Below, piece by piece: positions 1-10,800 of a stretch of DNA of 64,000 nt. How positions within the stretch are numbered: position 1 is the first letter of the stretch; every line of letters starts with the position of its first letter. The DNA comes from Stackebrandtia nassauensis DSM 44728. Its GTDB lineage: Bacteria; Actinomycetota; Actinomycetes; Mycobacteriales; Micromonosporaceae. Position numbers and translations under genes: made by a program. Under the pieces are notes generated by a model. It had not been told where the DNA came from and searched no databases. It worked only from the letters and a program-made list of their open reading frames with translations. The stretch covers positions 1,984,001 through 2,048,000 of the forward strand of contig NC_013947.1 in the NCBI RefSeq assembly GCF_000024545.1. The letters run 5' to 3'.

Positions 1-1026
1 CTGTCGACGGTGCCGATGCTGGCCATCTTCGACGACCACGACCTGCGCGACGACTGGAACACCTCGATGGCGTGGCGCGACACCATGCTGAAGCAGCCCT
101 GGTGGAAGCGCCGGGTGATCGCGGGGCTGGGGAGCTACTGGATCTACCAGCACCTGGGCAACATGTCGCCGAAGGACCGGGCCGAGGACCCGTTGTTCGC
201 GGCGCTGCGCGAGTCGGACGGGGACGGCGCCGCGGCGCTGGACGAGTTCGCCTGGCGGGCCTGGGAGGACTCGACCTCGGTGCGGTGGAGTTTCCAGCAG
301 GAGTTCGGCGGTACCCGGCTGATCATGCTGGACTCGCGGTGCGCCCGGGACCTGACGCCGCGCAAACGCCGCATCGTGGACGAACCGGAGTGGGACTGGT
401 TCCGGGAACAGGCCACCGCCGAGTGCGACCAGCTGCTGATCGCGTCGTCGGTGCCGGTGCTGCTGCCCACCGGACTGCACTATGTGGAGTCGTGGAACGA
501 GGCGGTGTGCGACGGCGTGTGGGGCAAGACCTTCGCCAAACTGGCCGAGAAGATCCGCCAGACCATCGACCTGGAGCACTGGGGCGCGTTTCGGGAGAGC
601 TTCCAGCGGATGTCGTTCCTGATCATGGAACGGGTGCGCGGCAACTGGGGCAAGGCACCGGCGGCGGTGGTCTTCCTGTCGGGCGACGTGCACTACTCCT
701 ATCTCGCCAAGGCGCGCATCAGGAGTGCCCGGGGCATGGTGCACCAGGTGACCTGCTCGGCGATCCGGCACCCGCTGCCCCGGCTGCTGCGGTGGGCCAA
801 TGTGGTGGGTTCGGTGCGGGTGGCCGGGATCTTCGGTTACCTGCTGGCCCGGCTGGCGCGGGTGCACCGCACACCGTTCAGCTGGCGGATGAACCGGGGG
901 CCGTGGTTCGACAACGCCCTGGCCACCGTGGACCTGTCCGGCCGCAAGACGAGGGCCCGCTGGCACACCGCCAGCGTCGCGGAGCCGAAGCGGCTGCGGG
1001 AACTGGGCAGCGCCGAACTGAGCTGA
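1..1026 (+). CDS. PhoD-like phosphatase/phosphodiesterase (C-terminal part)
   Basis: The frame is open from the first base, so the start lies upstream of the window; at least 338 residues are present. The protein resembles the C-terminal half of PhoD-type metallophosphatases, which hydrolyse phosphate mono- or diesters using metal ions. Visible signatures are FDDHDLRDDWN near the beginning and SGDVHYSYLAKA at about residue 230, which correspond to the metal-binding Asp-His and Gly-Asp-Val-His elements of the family. An arginine-rich stretch and MNRGPWFDNALATVDL follow near the end, as in actinobacterial homologues. No signal peptide can be judged because the N-terminus is missing. Family assignment is good; the substrate is unknown. 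Confidence 0.8.
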   Translation: MSTVPMLAIFDDHDLRDDWNTSMAWRDTMLKQPWWKRRVIAGLGSYWIYQHLGNMSPKDRAEDPLFAALRESDGDGAAALDEFAWRAWEDSTSVRWSFQQEFGGTRLIMLDSRCARDLTPRKRRIVDEPEWDWFREQATAECDQLLIASSVPVLLPTGLHYVESWNEAVCDGVWGKTFAKLAEKIRQTIDLEHWGAFRESFQRMSFLIMERVRGNWGKAPAAVVFLSGDVHYSYLAKARIRSARGMVHQVTCSAIRHPLPRLLRWANVVGSVRVAGIFGYLLARLARVHRTPFSWRMNRGPWFDNALATVDLSGRKTRARWHTASVAEPKRLRELGSAELS

Positions 1027-1146
1027 CCGCGCGAGCGGGCCGCGGACTCTTACCGACGCCGACGATTCGGCGACATCGGAAGTTATGGGCAATTCATGTA
1101 AATGAATGATTGTGTTGGCTGATCCTCAACGCCCCCAGGAGGAAAA

Positions 1147-1806
1147 ATGCCCGGCACTGCCCGCCTGCCCCGAAGAATCCTCATTGGATTTATGGTGTCC
1201 GTGTTCGTCTTCGCCGCTTTGGCCATCGCCTGGCCCTCGCCCGCCGCGGCGATTCCCGCGAACATCCCGTCCAAATCCGTCATCCAGTCCGAGCTCAACG
1301 GCCTCTCCGTCGCCAGCGAGGGCTCCATGACCGGATACTCGCGCGACAAGTTCCCACATTGGGTGACCATCTCGGGCAGTTGCAATGCCCGCGAGACGAT
1401 CCTCAAACGCGACGCCGACTACGTGACCGTCGGTTCGGACTGCTACCCGACCTCGGGCAAGTGGTACAGCCAGTGGGACGGCGTCGTCAAGACCGTCGCC
1501 TCGGAGGTCTCCATCGACCACCAGGTCCCGTTGGCCGAGGCGTGGCGTTCGGGAGCCAGCTCCTGGACCACCGCCAAGCGGCAGGACTTCGCCAACGACG
1601 TCGTCGGCACCGAGCTCATCGCCGTCACCGCGACCGTGAACAGTTCCAAAGGGGACAAGGACCCCTCCGCGTGGAAACCGCCGCGCACCGGCGCCTACTG
1701 CCTGTACGCCAAGATGTGGATCCACGCGAAGCACAAATGGGGACTGAAGCTCCAGTCCGCGGAGAAGACCGCGCTGCAGTCGATGCTCAACACCTGCTCC
1801 TACTGA
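1147..1806 (+). CDS. secreted HNH-family endonuclease
   Basis: 219 aa. AGGAGG sits just before ATG 1147 and fixes the start. The N-terminus is a classic Sec signal: two arginines, a hydrophobic run, then SPAAA with likely cleavage near residue 35. The mature part carries the secreted HNH (DUF1524/GmrSD C-terminal-like) signature: DHQVPLAEAW with Asp124-His125, then RQDFAND, then NSSKGDKDPSAWKPP, which supply the His and Asn residues expected for a beta-beta-alpha-metal nuclease. Four cysteines (SGSCNA, SDCYP, AYCLY, NTCSY) could form disulfides outside the cell. Likely role: extracellular nucleic acid degradation. Transcription probably ends in the hairpin at 1824-1856. A link to the neighbouring toxin locus is possible but unsupported. 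Confidence 0.85.
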   Translation: MPGTARLPRRILIGFMVSVFVFAALAIAWPSPAAAIPANIPSKSVIQSELNGLSVASEGSMTGYSRDKFPHWVTISGSCNARETILKRDADYVTVGSDCYPTSGKWYSQWDGVVKTVASEVSIDHQVPLAEAWRSGASSWTTAKRQDFANDVVGTELIAVTATVNSSKGDKDPSAWKPPRTGAYCLYAKMWIHAKHKWGLKLQSAEKTALQSMLNTCSY

Positions 1807-1823
1807 GCCCCGCAACGAGAGGC

Positions 1824-1856
1824 CGTGGGCGGCGTGCCCCAAACACGCCGCCCACG
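1824..1856. terminator. 13-bp bidirectional terminator hairpin
   Basis: A perfect 13-bp inverted repeat, CGTGGGCGGCGTG and CACGCCGCCCACG, with a 7-nt loop (CCCCAAA). It lies between the convergent ends of the HNH nuclease gene and the TcA-like gene. There is no U-run, as is common in high-GC actinomycetes. It probably stops transcription from both sides. Confidence 0.8.
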
Positions 1857-1870
1857 ACCGTGGTGAGGGT

Positions 1871-4800
1871 TTAATGATGGTGCCCGTGCCCGCCCTTGTG
1901 GACGACAGGCTCACAGCTGCCGGGCGTCACGTCGAAGCGGCACAACAGGATGATGCGCTCCGCCTTGCCCAGCGACTCCGGTAGCCGGAAGACACCCAGG
2001 TCGTGGCTCTCGGAACCGGTGATCGCCGCCAGGTCGACACCCTCCACGACGCCGTGGAACATGTTCGGCCAGTCGTCGCTCGCGACACAGTGGACCTCCG
2101 TGCGGTCGCACTCGTCGACCTCCTCGCCGCACACGATCGGCGCGAACGTGGCCAGGTGGTGGTCGCTGGGAGTCTCGGGACCGCAGGTCTCGACGAACAT
2201 GTCGACCCGGGAGACGTTGACCTGTTTGCCGCCGGTGAGGAACGGGAACATGCTGCGCGACAACCGCAACGGCAGCTGCTGGTCGGCGTCCAGCCGGTGC
2301 CACAGCTGCGGCATGTCGTGCGCGACGTCGAAGTAGCGCACTCCCGCGCACGGCAGCTGGGCCTGCGCGACCTCCGCCGCGGCCCGGCGCAGGTTGTCGC
2401 CGCCCTCGCGGGCCGTGTAACCCAGGTGCAGCACCACGTCGGAGACCGTCTCGATGTCGAACTGGTTGTTCTGCTGCGGCAGCTCGATCCGCCAGCGGCT
2501 GACCGCCCCGGCGAACTCGAACGGCAGGTACCGCTCGTCGCGGAAGTTCAGCTCGAACAGGCCGGAGTCGTTGCGCCCGGTGGACGTCGCGATGGCCTCG
2601 GTCGCCGCGTACTGCCGCACCACCCGCGGATCGTCGTGCCGCAGCGGGTAACCGTTGTGGCCACCGCACTCGCACTCGCCCGACTCCTCGTCGCAGCAGC
2701 GCGGCGGCGCGTCCGACAGCACCGGCGACACCCGGGTGGCGCTGGACAACAGCGTCAGTCGGGAGTGGACCCCGGTGTAGGGACCGGCGACGCACGGGAT
2801 CGTCATGGTGACGTTCTTGACGCGCCGCATGTACTGCCCCGGATAGTCCACGTCGAACATCCACTCGGGGATGTCGATGTCACAGGTGCCGGTGGCCTGC
2901 AACCGCAGGAACTCCGCCGGGAAGTGCAGCCGCAGCGACAGGTGCTTGGTGAGTTCGTACTCGCGCAGGTTCTCGTCCAGATAGGTGTGTTCCATCTGGC
3001 GCAGCGACAGCTGCATCCGTTCTCCGGACAACAGGTTCTCGCGCAGGTCGTCCCACGCCTCGTCCAGCAGGAACGCCCTGGCGGTGTGCCCGGACTCGTA
3101 GTTGAACGCCCGCTGGGCCTGCCGGGCCACGTGCAGCGCCAGCTCGTAGGTCTGGCGATGCAGCGCCGCGGTCTCGGCCTGCAGGAACAGATACAGGTCG
3201 TGACTGGAGAACTTGTCGCGCAGGAAGTCCTGCACCTCGGCCGACTGCTCGATCTGACGCTGATGGATGTTCAGTTCCCGCAGCGCCACGTCGCGGCGGC
3301 GTTCGGCGGCCAGGATCTGGCGTTCGATCTGGTCGATCTCGATGTCCAGCACCTCGACCTGGTGCCGCCACTCCTCCTCGCGCCGGTCCCAACCCGCCTG
3401 GGTCAACCGCAGACCGCCGGTGGTGGAGGCGATGTCGGCCACGCCGTGCGAGATCCGCGCGATGGTGGAGAACACCCCGGCCAGCTTGGTGCCCAACGGG
3501 ACCTGGACGAAGTTGAGCGGGGTACCGGCGATACCGGCGACACCGACCCACATGTCCGGGACGATCGCCATGCCCTGCGCGATGGCCTCGGAGACGTTGG
3601 CGGCCACCTTGGCGCCGATCGCCACGCCGGTCAGCGCGACGTACTCGGTCTCGCCGCTGTTGAGCCCGTTGGCCAGCAGCGTGGCGTAGTAGCGGCGCCG
3701 GGTCTGCGCGATCTCCTTGGTCTTGCGCAGCGCCTGCACCTGCCAGTCGGCCTCGCGCCACTGGTTCTGCCGGTTGGCCAGCGCCAGGTTCACCAGCTGC
3801 CGCTCGTGGGTGCTGCGCAGTGAGGCCAGGTACTCCGCGTCGCCCTTCTCGTAGGCCGCGAGCAGCCCGGCGCCCAGCGCCTTGAGTTCGGCGGCCACCT
3901 CGTTGGCCTTCTGCACCAGGTACGTGAACCGGTACGGGCTGGCCGGGGCGCACCAGTCGCCGTCGTCCAGACAGGTCTGGGTGTCCGACTGCCAGCCGTC
4001 GCGCAGTTCGGTGTCACCGAAGTACGGCATGTCCACATTGGGCCGCGCTTTTGAAGTGGCACTGCCATTGTGGTGACGACGGTCGTTGACGCACGCGTGG
4101 ATCAGCGCCAGCCGGTCCCGGACCTGGTCGTACAGGCTCATCAGCCTCGGGTTGACCGGTTCCCCGATCGCCACGAAGTTCGACACCTTCGGCGGTTGTT
4201 CGAACGGGACGGTCGCGTTGATGGTGCGGGGCCGTTCACCCAGCAGCCGCGCCGCGGTGTCGAAGATCAGCCGGGCCCGCGCGAACGACTCCGGCGAGTG
4301 GCGCCGCATCACCGCGTCACCCCACTGCAGCAGGGTTTCCAGGTAGTGCAGGGTGATCGACTTCTTCTCGGAGTCCGACGACCAGTGGCCGGACTTGCCG
4401 CGCGGTATCGGCTCGTGCTCGTTGTCGCTGCCGCCGTCGTCCGAATAGCACCAGCTGGAGTCGTCGTGCAACGGGTCGAAGACCAGCTCGTACCACTTCA
4501 ACGCCGCCTCGTACTGGCAGTGGGTGCGCAGACTGGCCGCCACCACCAGCGCCGGGGCGAACGGCGAGTCCGGGGTCACCGGCGCGCCGGGACTGAAGTA
4601 CCCGAAGTACGGGTACGAGGTCAGCTCGCCGGGGAAGGTCGGCGGCGTGGCGCTGGAGGGCGCCACCAACGGCAGCGTCACCGCCGAGTCGGTGACCAGG
4701 TCGTAGCGGAAGCCCGGCGCCGTCGTGGCGTCGTGCCCGACCGGCGCGAGTCCACCCTCGACCTCGAAGGTCAGCGAATCGGCGGTACGACCCCGGAACA

Positions 4801-7800
4801 GCAGCTTCGGGGTGCCGTCCAGCATCACGCCCTCGGACGAACGCCTCGGCTGCATGAACTGGCCGTTGTGGACCCGGGTCCAGGCCAGATGCACCATCGA
4901 CTCGGACTCCCAGTGCAGCAGCTTGGGCAGCATGTCCGGCTCGTGCCAGCTCCAGCCCGCGTCCTGCTCGCGCTCGGTGTAGTGCCCGGAGTTGATCGGC
5001 CAGAAGTAGTACTCGTCGACGCCCGGCTTGTGCACCTCACCGCATTCGGTGCAGCAGGCGGGTTCGTCCTGCGGATGGTTCGGCTTGAACTCGGCGCTGG
5101 CCGGGGGTTCGGCTGCCGCGGCGACCCGGACGAACTGGACGCCCAGCCGGATCGCGGCCTTGACCCACAGCGGCACGTTGTCACTGTGGACTCCGTTGCC
5201 GTTGCCGTTGCCGTGTTCGCGGTTCGCGACCTCGCGCCGGGGCGGCGGTGGGTCGTTGGGCCGCGGCGGCGGGTCGTCGGTGGGTGGCGGGTCCTCGCCG
5301 CCGTCGTCGTCGCGACCGCGGTACAGCCCGACGGTGGCCAGCCACGAGTTGCGGGCCGCCCGTTCGGGAGTGCCCAGCAGGTCCCAGCCGTGGTGCTCGG
5401 GGTCGATGCCCTCGATCTGTGCCGGTTCCCGCGACTGCAACGGGATCAGTCCGGGGTGGACCGGCGGCCGGTGGCCCTTCCAGTACTCCATGCCGCCCGG
5501 CTTGGGAACCGTCAGGGTGACGCGCCGCAGCTCGTCCTCCAGGAACGTGAACGCCTCACTGCGGCGAGCCTGTTCCAGTGCGTCCCAGTCGATCCAGTTC
5601 TCCGGGTAGTACTCGCGCCGCGCGCAGGCCTCCCAGACCCGGAAGGTCGCGAAGCGACGGTCCCACAGCAGCTTGAAGCCCTCGGGCAACTCCAGCGCCG
5701 GTTCCAGACCCAGCCGGGCCCGCTGCACCAGCGTCTGCACCGCCGTGACGGCCTCCTCGATCCGGCTGGCCTTCTCGCACAGACCCGCCTCGACGTCGAT
5801 GAGCAGCAGCTCCGACAGGTCCCTGGGCACCCGGGCGAAACCGCCCCACGGCAGCGAGACCCGGTCCATGCCGCACAGGTACGCCAGCAGCGCCGCCCGG
5901 GCGCGTTCCCGCAGCCCGTCGTTGAGCCGCTTGACATCGGCGAACCGGATCGGCTGTCCGTTGTGGAAGCAACCGTCGTGGACGAAGGTGGTGAGGTTCT
6001 GGTTGCCGGTGACGGTCTCGCCCGCCTCCAGCGCCCCCGGGTCGTTCCCGGCCCACAGGTCGGGTCGGGCGTCGCGGATGTCCTTGACCAGGAAGTGCTC
6101 GCGCACCGCCCGGACCCAGTTCTCGGCGTGCCAGACGCGCACCGCCCAGCGCTCGTCCTCCAGATCCTCACTGGACACCTGGTAGCCCTCGTAGTACCGC
6201 AGCAGCAGCCGGGTGTGCAACAGGTCGACACCCATGTGACGCAACAGGTGCGCGGGATCGTCGGGGTGGTTCTCGGCGGCCTCGTGGAACAGGAACCACA
6301 GTGGCCGTTCGGTGGCGGTGTAGGCGTCGCGCCGCACCACCGTGTAGTCGAACAGCCGCTCCCACCAGTCGAACAGCGCCTGCTGCCGTTTGGCGGTCGG
6401 TTTCACCCGGCGGTCCTGCGCCGGGGTCGGCGAGAAGTAGTTGTCCTTCAGCGGCAGGAAGTTCGGGTCGAACCAGGCGCGGTGCACCTCGAAGCCGCCG
6501 CCCTGCCGGTAGTAGCTGGTACCGGTGAAGTCCTGCGCGTGCGCCAGCAGATAGTCGATCTCGGACTGGCCGTCGTCGGCGGCCGGGACCGCCGACAGGC
6601 TGAACCGGTGCGCGAACAGCAGCGCCTTGAAGGCGCGCTGGTACGTGCGGCGGATGTCGCGGACGGTACTGGTGTAGTGCAGCTCCAGGAAGTCCTTGGC
6701 CGCGTTGCTCAACGGCCGGATGTTCTCGTCCAGCGGCTTGGTCTTGCGGTCGCGGAACAACCGGTGGTGCGGCACCGTGGCGATGACGTCATCGGTGTCG
6801 GGGCCGCGGTACTTGACCTGGAACCCGCCCGGGACCGGGCAGACGTCCTCGGGTCCGTCGTACTCCGGTTGCGGGAACTGGAACTCCACGACCAGCTGGT
6901 ACGTGCCCCGGCGCAGCGGCAGCGGCGTCGAACACGCCGACGGCGCCGACTCGTCCGGCCAGTGATGGCTCAGCACCACCCAGCTGCGCTGGCCGCGCCG
7001 GATCTGCACCCGCCAGCGCATGTCGGTGTCGGGGTCGAACTCGGGCGCCTCACCCTCGGGTGAGGGCATCCCGGCGTGGAACTCGTAGTCGCCCTCGCCG
7101 TCGACCAGCAGCAGACCGCTCCACTGTGCTGTGAAGCCCTGGGCGCCGCCCAGCAGTTCGCCGTCGGCGTTGGCCAGCGTGAAACCGTTGCGGGAACTGG
7201 CGTACAGCTGCTGCGAATGCGTGAGACTCAGGTCCAGGCCCGGCAGCACCGTCGGGATCTGGACGTTGGCGGCGTTCTCCTCCGGCCCGAAGACGTCCAT
7301 GGGGCCGCGCACCTCCCGCCACGCCAGCGGCTGGTCCTGCGGGGTGAACTCGCCCAGCAGACCGGTTCCGGTCAGGCCCAGCAGCGCCGCGAAGGCACCC
7401 GCGCTGGGCTGGTCCGGCCAGGTCACCTCGGGTGGTTCGCCCGAGTCGTCCTCCCAGCTGGTGACGGCCCGGTTCTCGTCGGCGAACAGCTTGCGCAGCA
7501 AGGTCCACGCCAGCGCGTAGCCCTCACTGGACTCGCGGGTGCTGGCCTTGTCGACGTGCGCGGCCAGGTGCTCGGCGATGACGACGCAGCGGGCGTGGCA
7601 GCGCGCGAACTCGCGCTGGAAGTAACGCCAGCGCGCCTGTTCGTCGGCCTCCTGGATCAGCGCCTCCTCGGCCTGGGTGAAGTTGTCGAAGACGAACGCG
7701 AACGGCGCCAGATCGGCGCGGGGCCGGAAGTACAGCTCGTTGACGGCCACCCGCTCGGGGCCCTTCAGCTGCCGGATCCGCGACAGTTTGGCGATGACGG

Positions 7801-10800
7801 CCTCGTCGGTCAGCGGCAGCTGCGTCCACAGTTCCTGGGCGCCGATGTCGTAGCGGTACGGCCCGCCCGCGGGCGTGTTCCACATCAGCGGCGCGGTTCC
7901 GGCCAGCGGCAGCCCGGTGCGGTACTGCCGGTGCGACACCGGAACCGGGTAACCCTCGGCCTCCAGAATGGACGGGAAGTAGTGCTCGCCGAGTGTGATC
8001 AGCGGGTCGGTGCCGCCCTGCGGGGCGAAACCGAACTCGCCGCGCAGTGTCGTGGAGATGTTCGACCAGCTCCAGGCATCGACGTCCTCATCGGACACCT
8101 CGACGGCCAGCAGCTTGTCCCGCAGCTCCCACAGCGAGTACGGGGTCTCGTCGTCGGGCAGCCCCAACGGCGAGTCCTGCGCCTCGTTGTGCGGTTGCAG
8201 CGGGAACGGGTCGTCGCCGTCGACGTGGTCGTCGCTGGAGAACAGGAACAGCACCTCGCCGATGCCGAAGTCGGAGGCGTAGATCTTGCCGAGGATCTCG
8301 GCGAACCGCAGCGTGTGGGTCGGACGCGCGTGCCAGGTGTCGGCCGTCTGCCCGGGATCGAAACCGGCCAGTATCGACAGTGGATCGAGGTTCTCGGCCA
8401 GCAGCTTCAGGAACTCCGGTTCCCGGCAGCCGCAGCCGTGCCGCACCTGCGCGTGCACCTGCACCTGGTCGAGCAGTTCGTCGATCGCCCAGGGCCAGTG
8501 CGTCGCCGAGGGGCCCACCCACAGCGACAGGATGTGGGTCCGCTTGGCGCCGGTGGCTCCCGGCGCGGCGGTACTGCCGTCGGTCAGCGCCAGCGAGAAG
8601 TCGTCGCGCAGCATCTGGAACGCCGCCAGCTGCCGGATGAAGTCCGGGTTGATGTGACCGCCGGAGTCGAACAGCCGCAACACCTCGCAGATGTCCCGCA
8701 GCGTCGCGAAGTCGTAGCCGCCGCCGGGCAGCTCACGCAGCTTGCGCCACAACCGGATGAACACGATCAGCCGCCGCAGCGCGTCGGCGGCGTCCTTGGG
8801 GTTGACGAACTCGATGCGGTAGTCGTCCAGTTCGCACGGTTCACAATCGTCGAAGGTGAGCTCGCGATCCCGGCGACCGGCGCGTTTGAAGACCACGAAC
8901 TCCGAGCGCCACAACTGCAGGAACTCGCAGTAGTCCAGGCCGGTGCGCTCCAGGAACTCCGACAGCCACACCACGGTGTTGGTCCACGACACGTCGCGGA
9001 TCACCTCGTCGGTGAAGCCGTACAGCTCCCAGGTCGCGGTCAGGTCCTCGGCGTAGAGGTTCTCGTACTCCTCGGCGGTGATGCCCAGGTACTCCATCGC
9101 GATGTCGAACCGCACCGGGTAGCGCCACAGGTGCCGCTGGAACTGCGCCGGTTCCTTGGCCGGGTCGAGCACCAGCTCGGTGATGTCGCGCCGGAACCGG
9201 CGCATGGTGTCGAACCTGCTGGTGCGCAGGTGTTTGAGGTAGGTCCGGTTGATGTCCAGCCCCTGGTGGTACGGCAGCGGCGGCGCCGAGAAGTCGGCGC
9301 GCAGCTTGTCGTAGCCGCTCGGTTCGGCCACCGGGGTCGCCGGGGTCGAGTGCTCCGGCACCGCCTCCAGCAGCGTCTCGGTGTGCTCGCCGGTCTGGTA
9401 GACCGCGCCGACGGCGGCGGGCAGCCCGGCCGCGACGTTCTCCAGGCACTCGTTGACGAGGTCCACAAGCGGCAGTGGGACGCCGAGGTTGGCGGCGCTG
9501 GCCAGCAGGTCGCCCAGTGGTCCCCGGCGCTGCGCCAGCAGGGCACCCAGGCTCAGCGAGTCGGTGCCGTGGCCGAGATCGTCGCAGGTGGAGAACCTGG
9601 TGAGCCGCAACAGTTCGTGCAGATACCGCACCGGGCCCAGCGCCGAGAGGTGGTCGGGCGGCAGGCAGTTGACCAGGCAGCCGTCGTCGTTGACGGGAAC
9701 GAACTCGTCCTCGCGGCCGTCGCCGTTCCCGTTCCCGTCACCGTTTCCCAGCGACTGGCCGTAGATCGCGTCGGCGTGTTCGTAGGCGATGGTGCCGATC
9801 AACGCGGTCGTGAACTCGTCCTCCGACAGCTGCCCCACCTGCGAACGGGACGTGAACCCGCGCGCGTACAGGGCCTCCATGACCGAGAACGCCACCTCGT
9901 CCGGCACGTCCTTGGCCAGCCAGGTCAGCTCCTCGATCGTCTCCACCAGCTGTTGCAGCCAGGCCGCGGCCTCGGGGTCGGAACCGAAGACCTCGTGGAC
10001 GGCGGCGGCCACCCGCGCGGTGTCCCAGGCGGTGCCGAACTCGAAGAACGGTGCCCCGCCGGAGTTGTAGGCCTGCACGAACAGCGACAGCGGGTCGGCG
10101 CCGAGCTTGTGAAAGGACGGCGGGCCACCGGGATCGGGGTCGGCAGGGTCGGTGACCTCGGTGGCCACGACGAAGAACTTCTGCACGTGCCGGATGAACG
10201 CGTTGAGCCGTTCGGCCGCGGAGCCGGGCTTGGTGAACGGCGGCAGCAGGGCCACGTTGATGGGTTCACCGAACAGTGCCCGCCATTCGGCCTCGGGCCG
10301 GTTGCGCAGCTGCGCCGCGCTGGTGGCGGTCGGCCGGATGACGTCGATCAGTGCCTTGTGGTCGCCGGTGAGCGCCCGCAGCACCAGCTCCAGGTGCCCG
10401 GCGTTGTCGGACACTGGAAGCGCGTCCCAGAAGGCGTTGATGTCCTCGCCGGTGAACGCCAGCCAGTCGGTGACCAGTGTGGCCACCGTGCTGCCCGCCG
10501 TCACCGGGTGGGTCGGGTCGGCACCGCCGGTGTCGCCCAGCGCCCGCAGTCGCCGCACCGCCTGGTTGATCTTGACCGCGCCCTCGGTGATGACGCCGTT
10601 GTCGACGGCCTCGCGCAACTGTCGGCGGGACCGCTCCTCCACGGCCAGCAGCGCCAACTGGTACCGCTGGTCCGCGGTGACCTGGAACGACAGTGACGCC
10701 CCCAGGACGTAGAAGTAGTTGGCCGGGACGCTGAAGGCGGGCGCCACCGGGCCGCCGGGCGGGTTGGGCGCGGTCAGGAACACCCGCGCCGACCGGAACC

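Noticed and set aside
4070-7063. 997-codon open frame on the plus strand, antisense to the TcA-like gene (likewise 7076-10696).
   Set aside because: The translation is rich in Arg, Gly, Val and Gln with no motif, and the opposite strand has clear Tc signatures. Long antisense frames are a by-product of strong GC bias at third positions.
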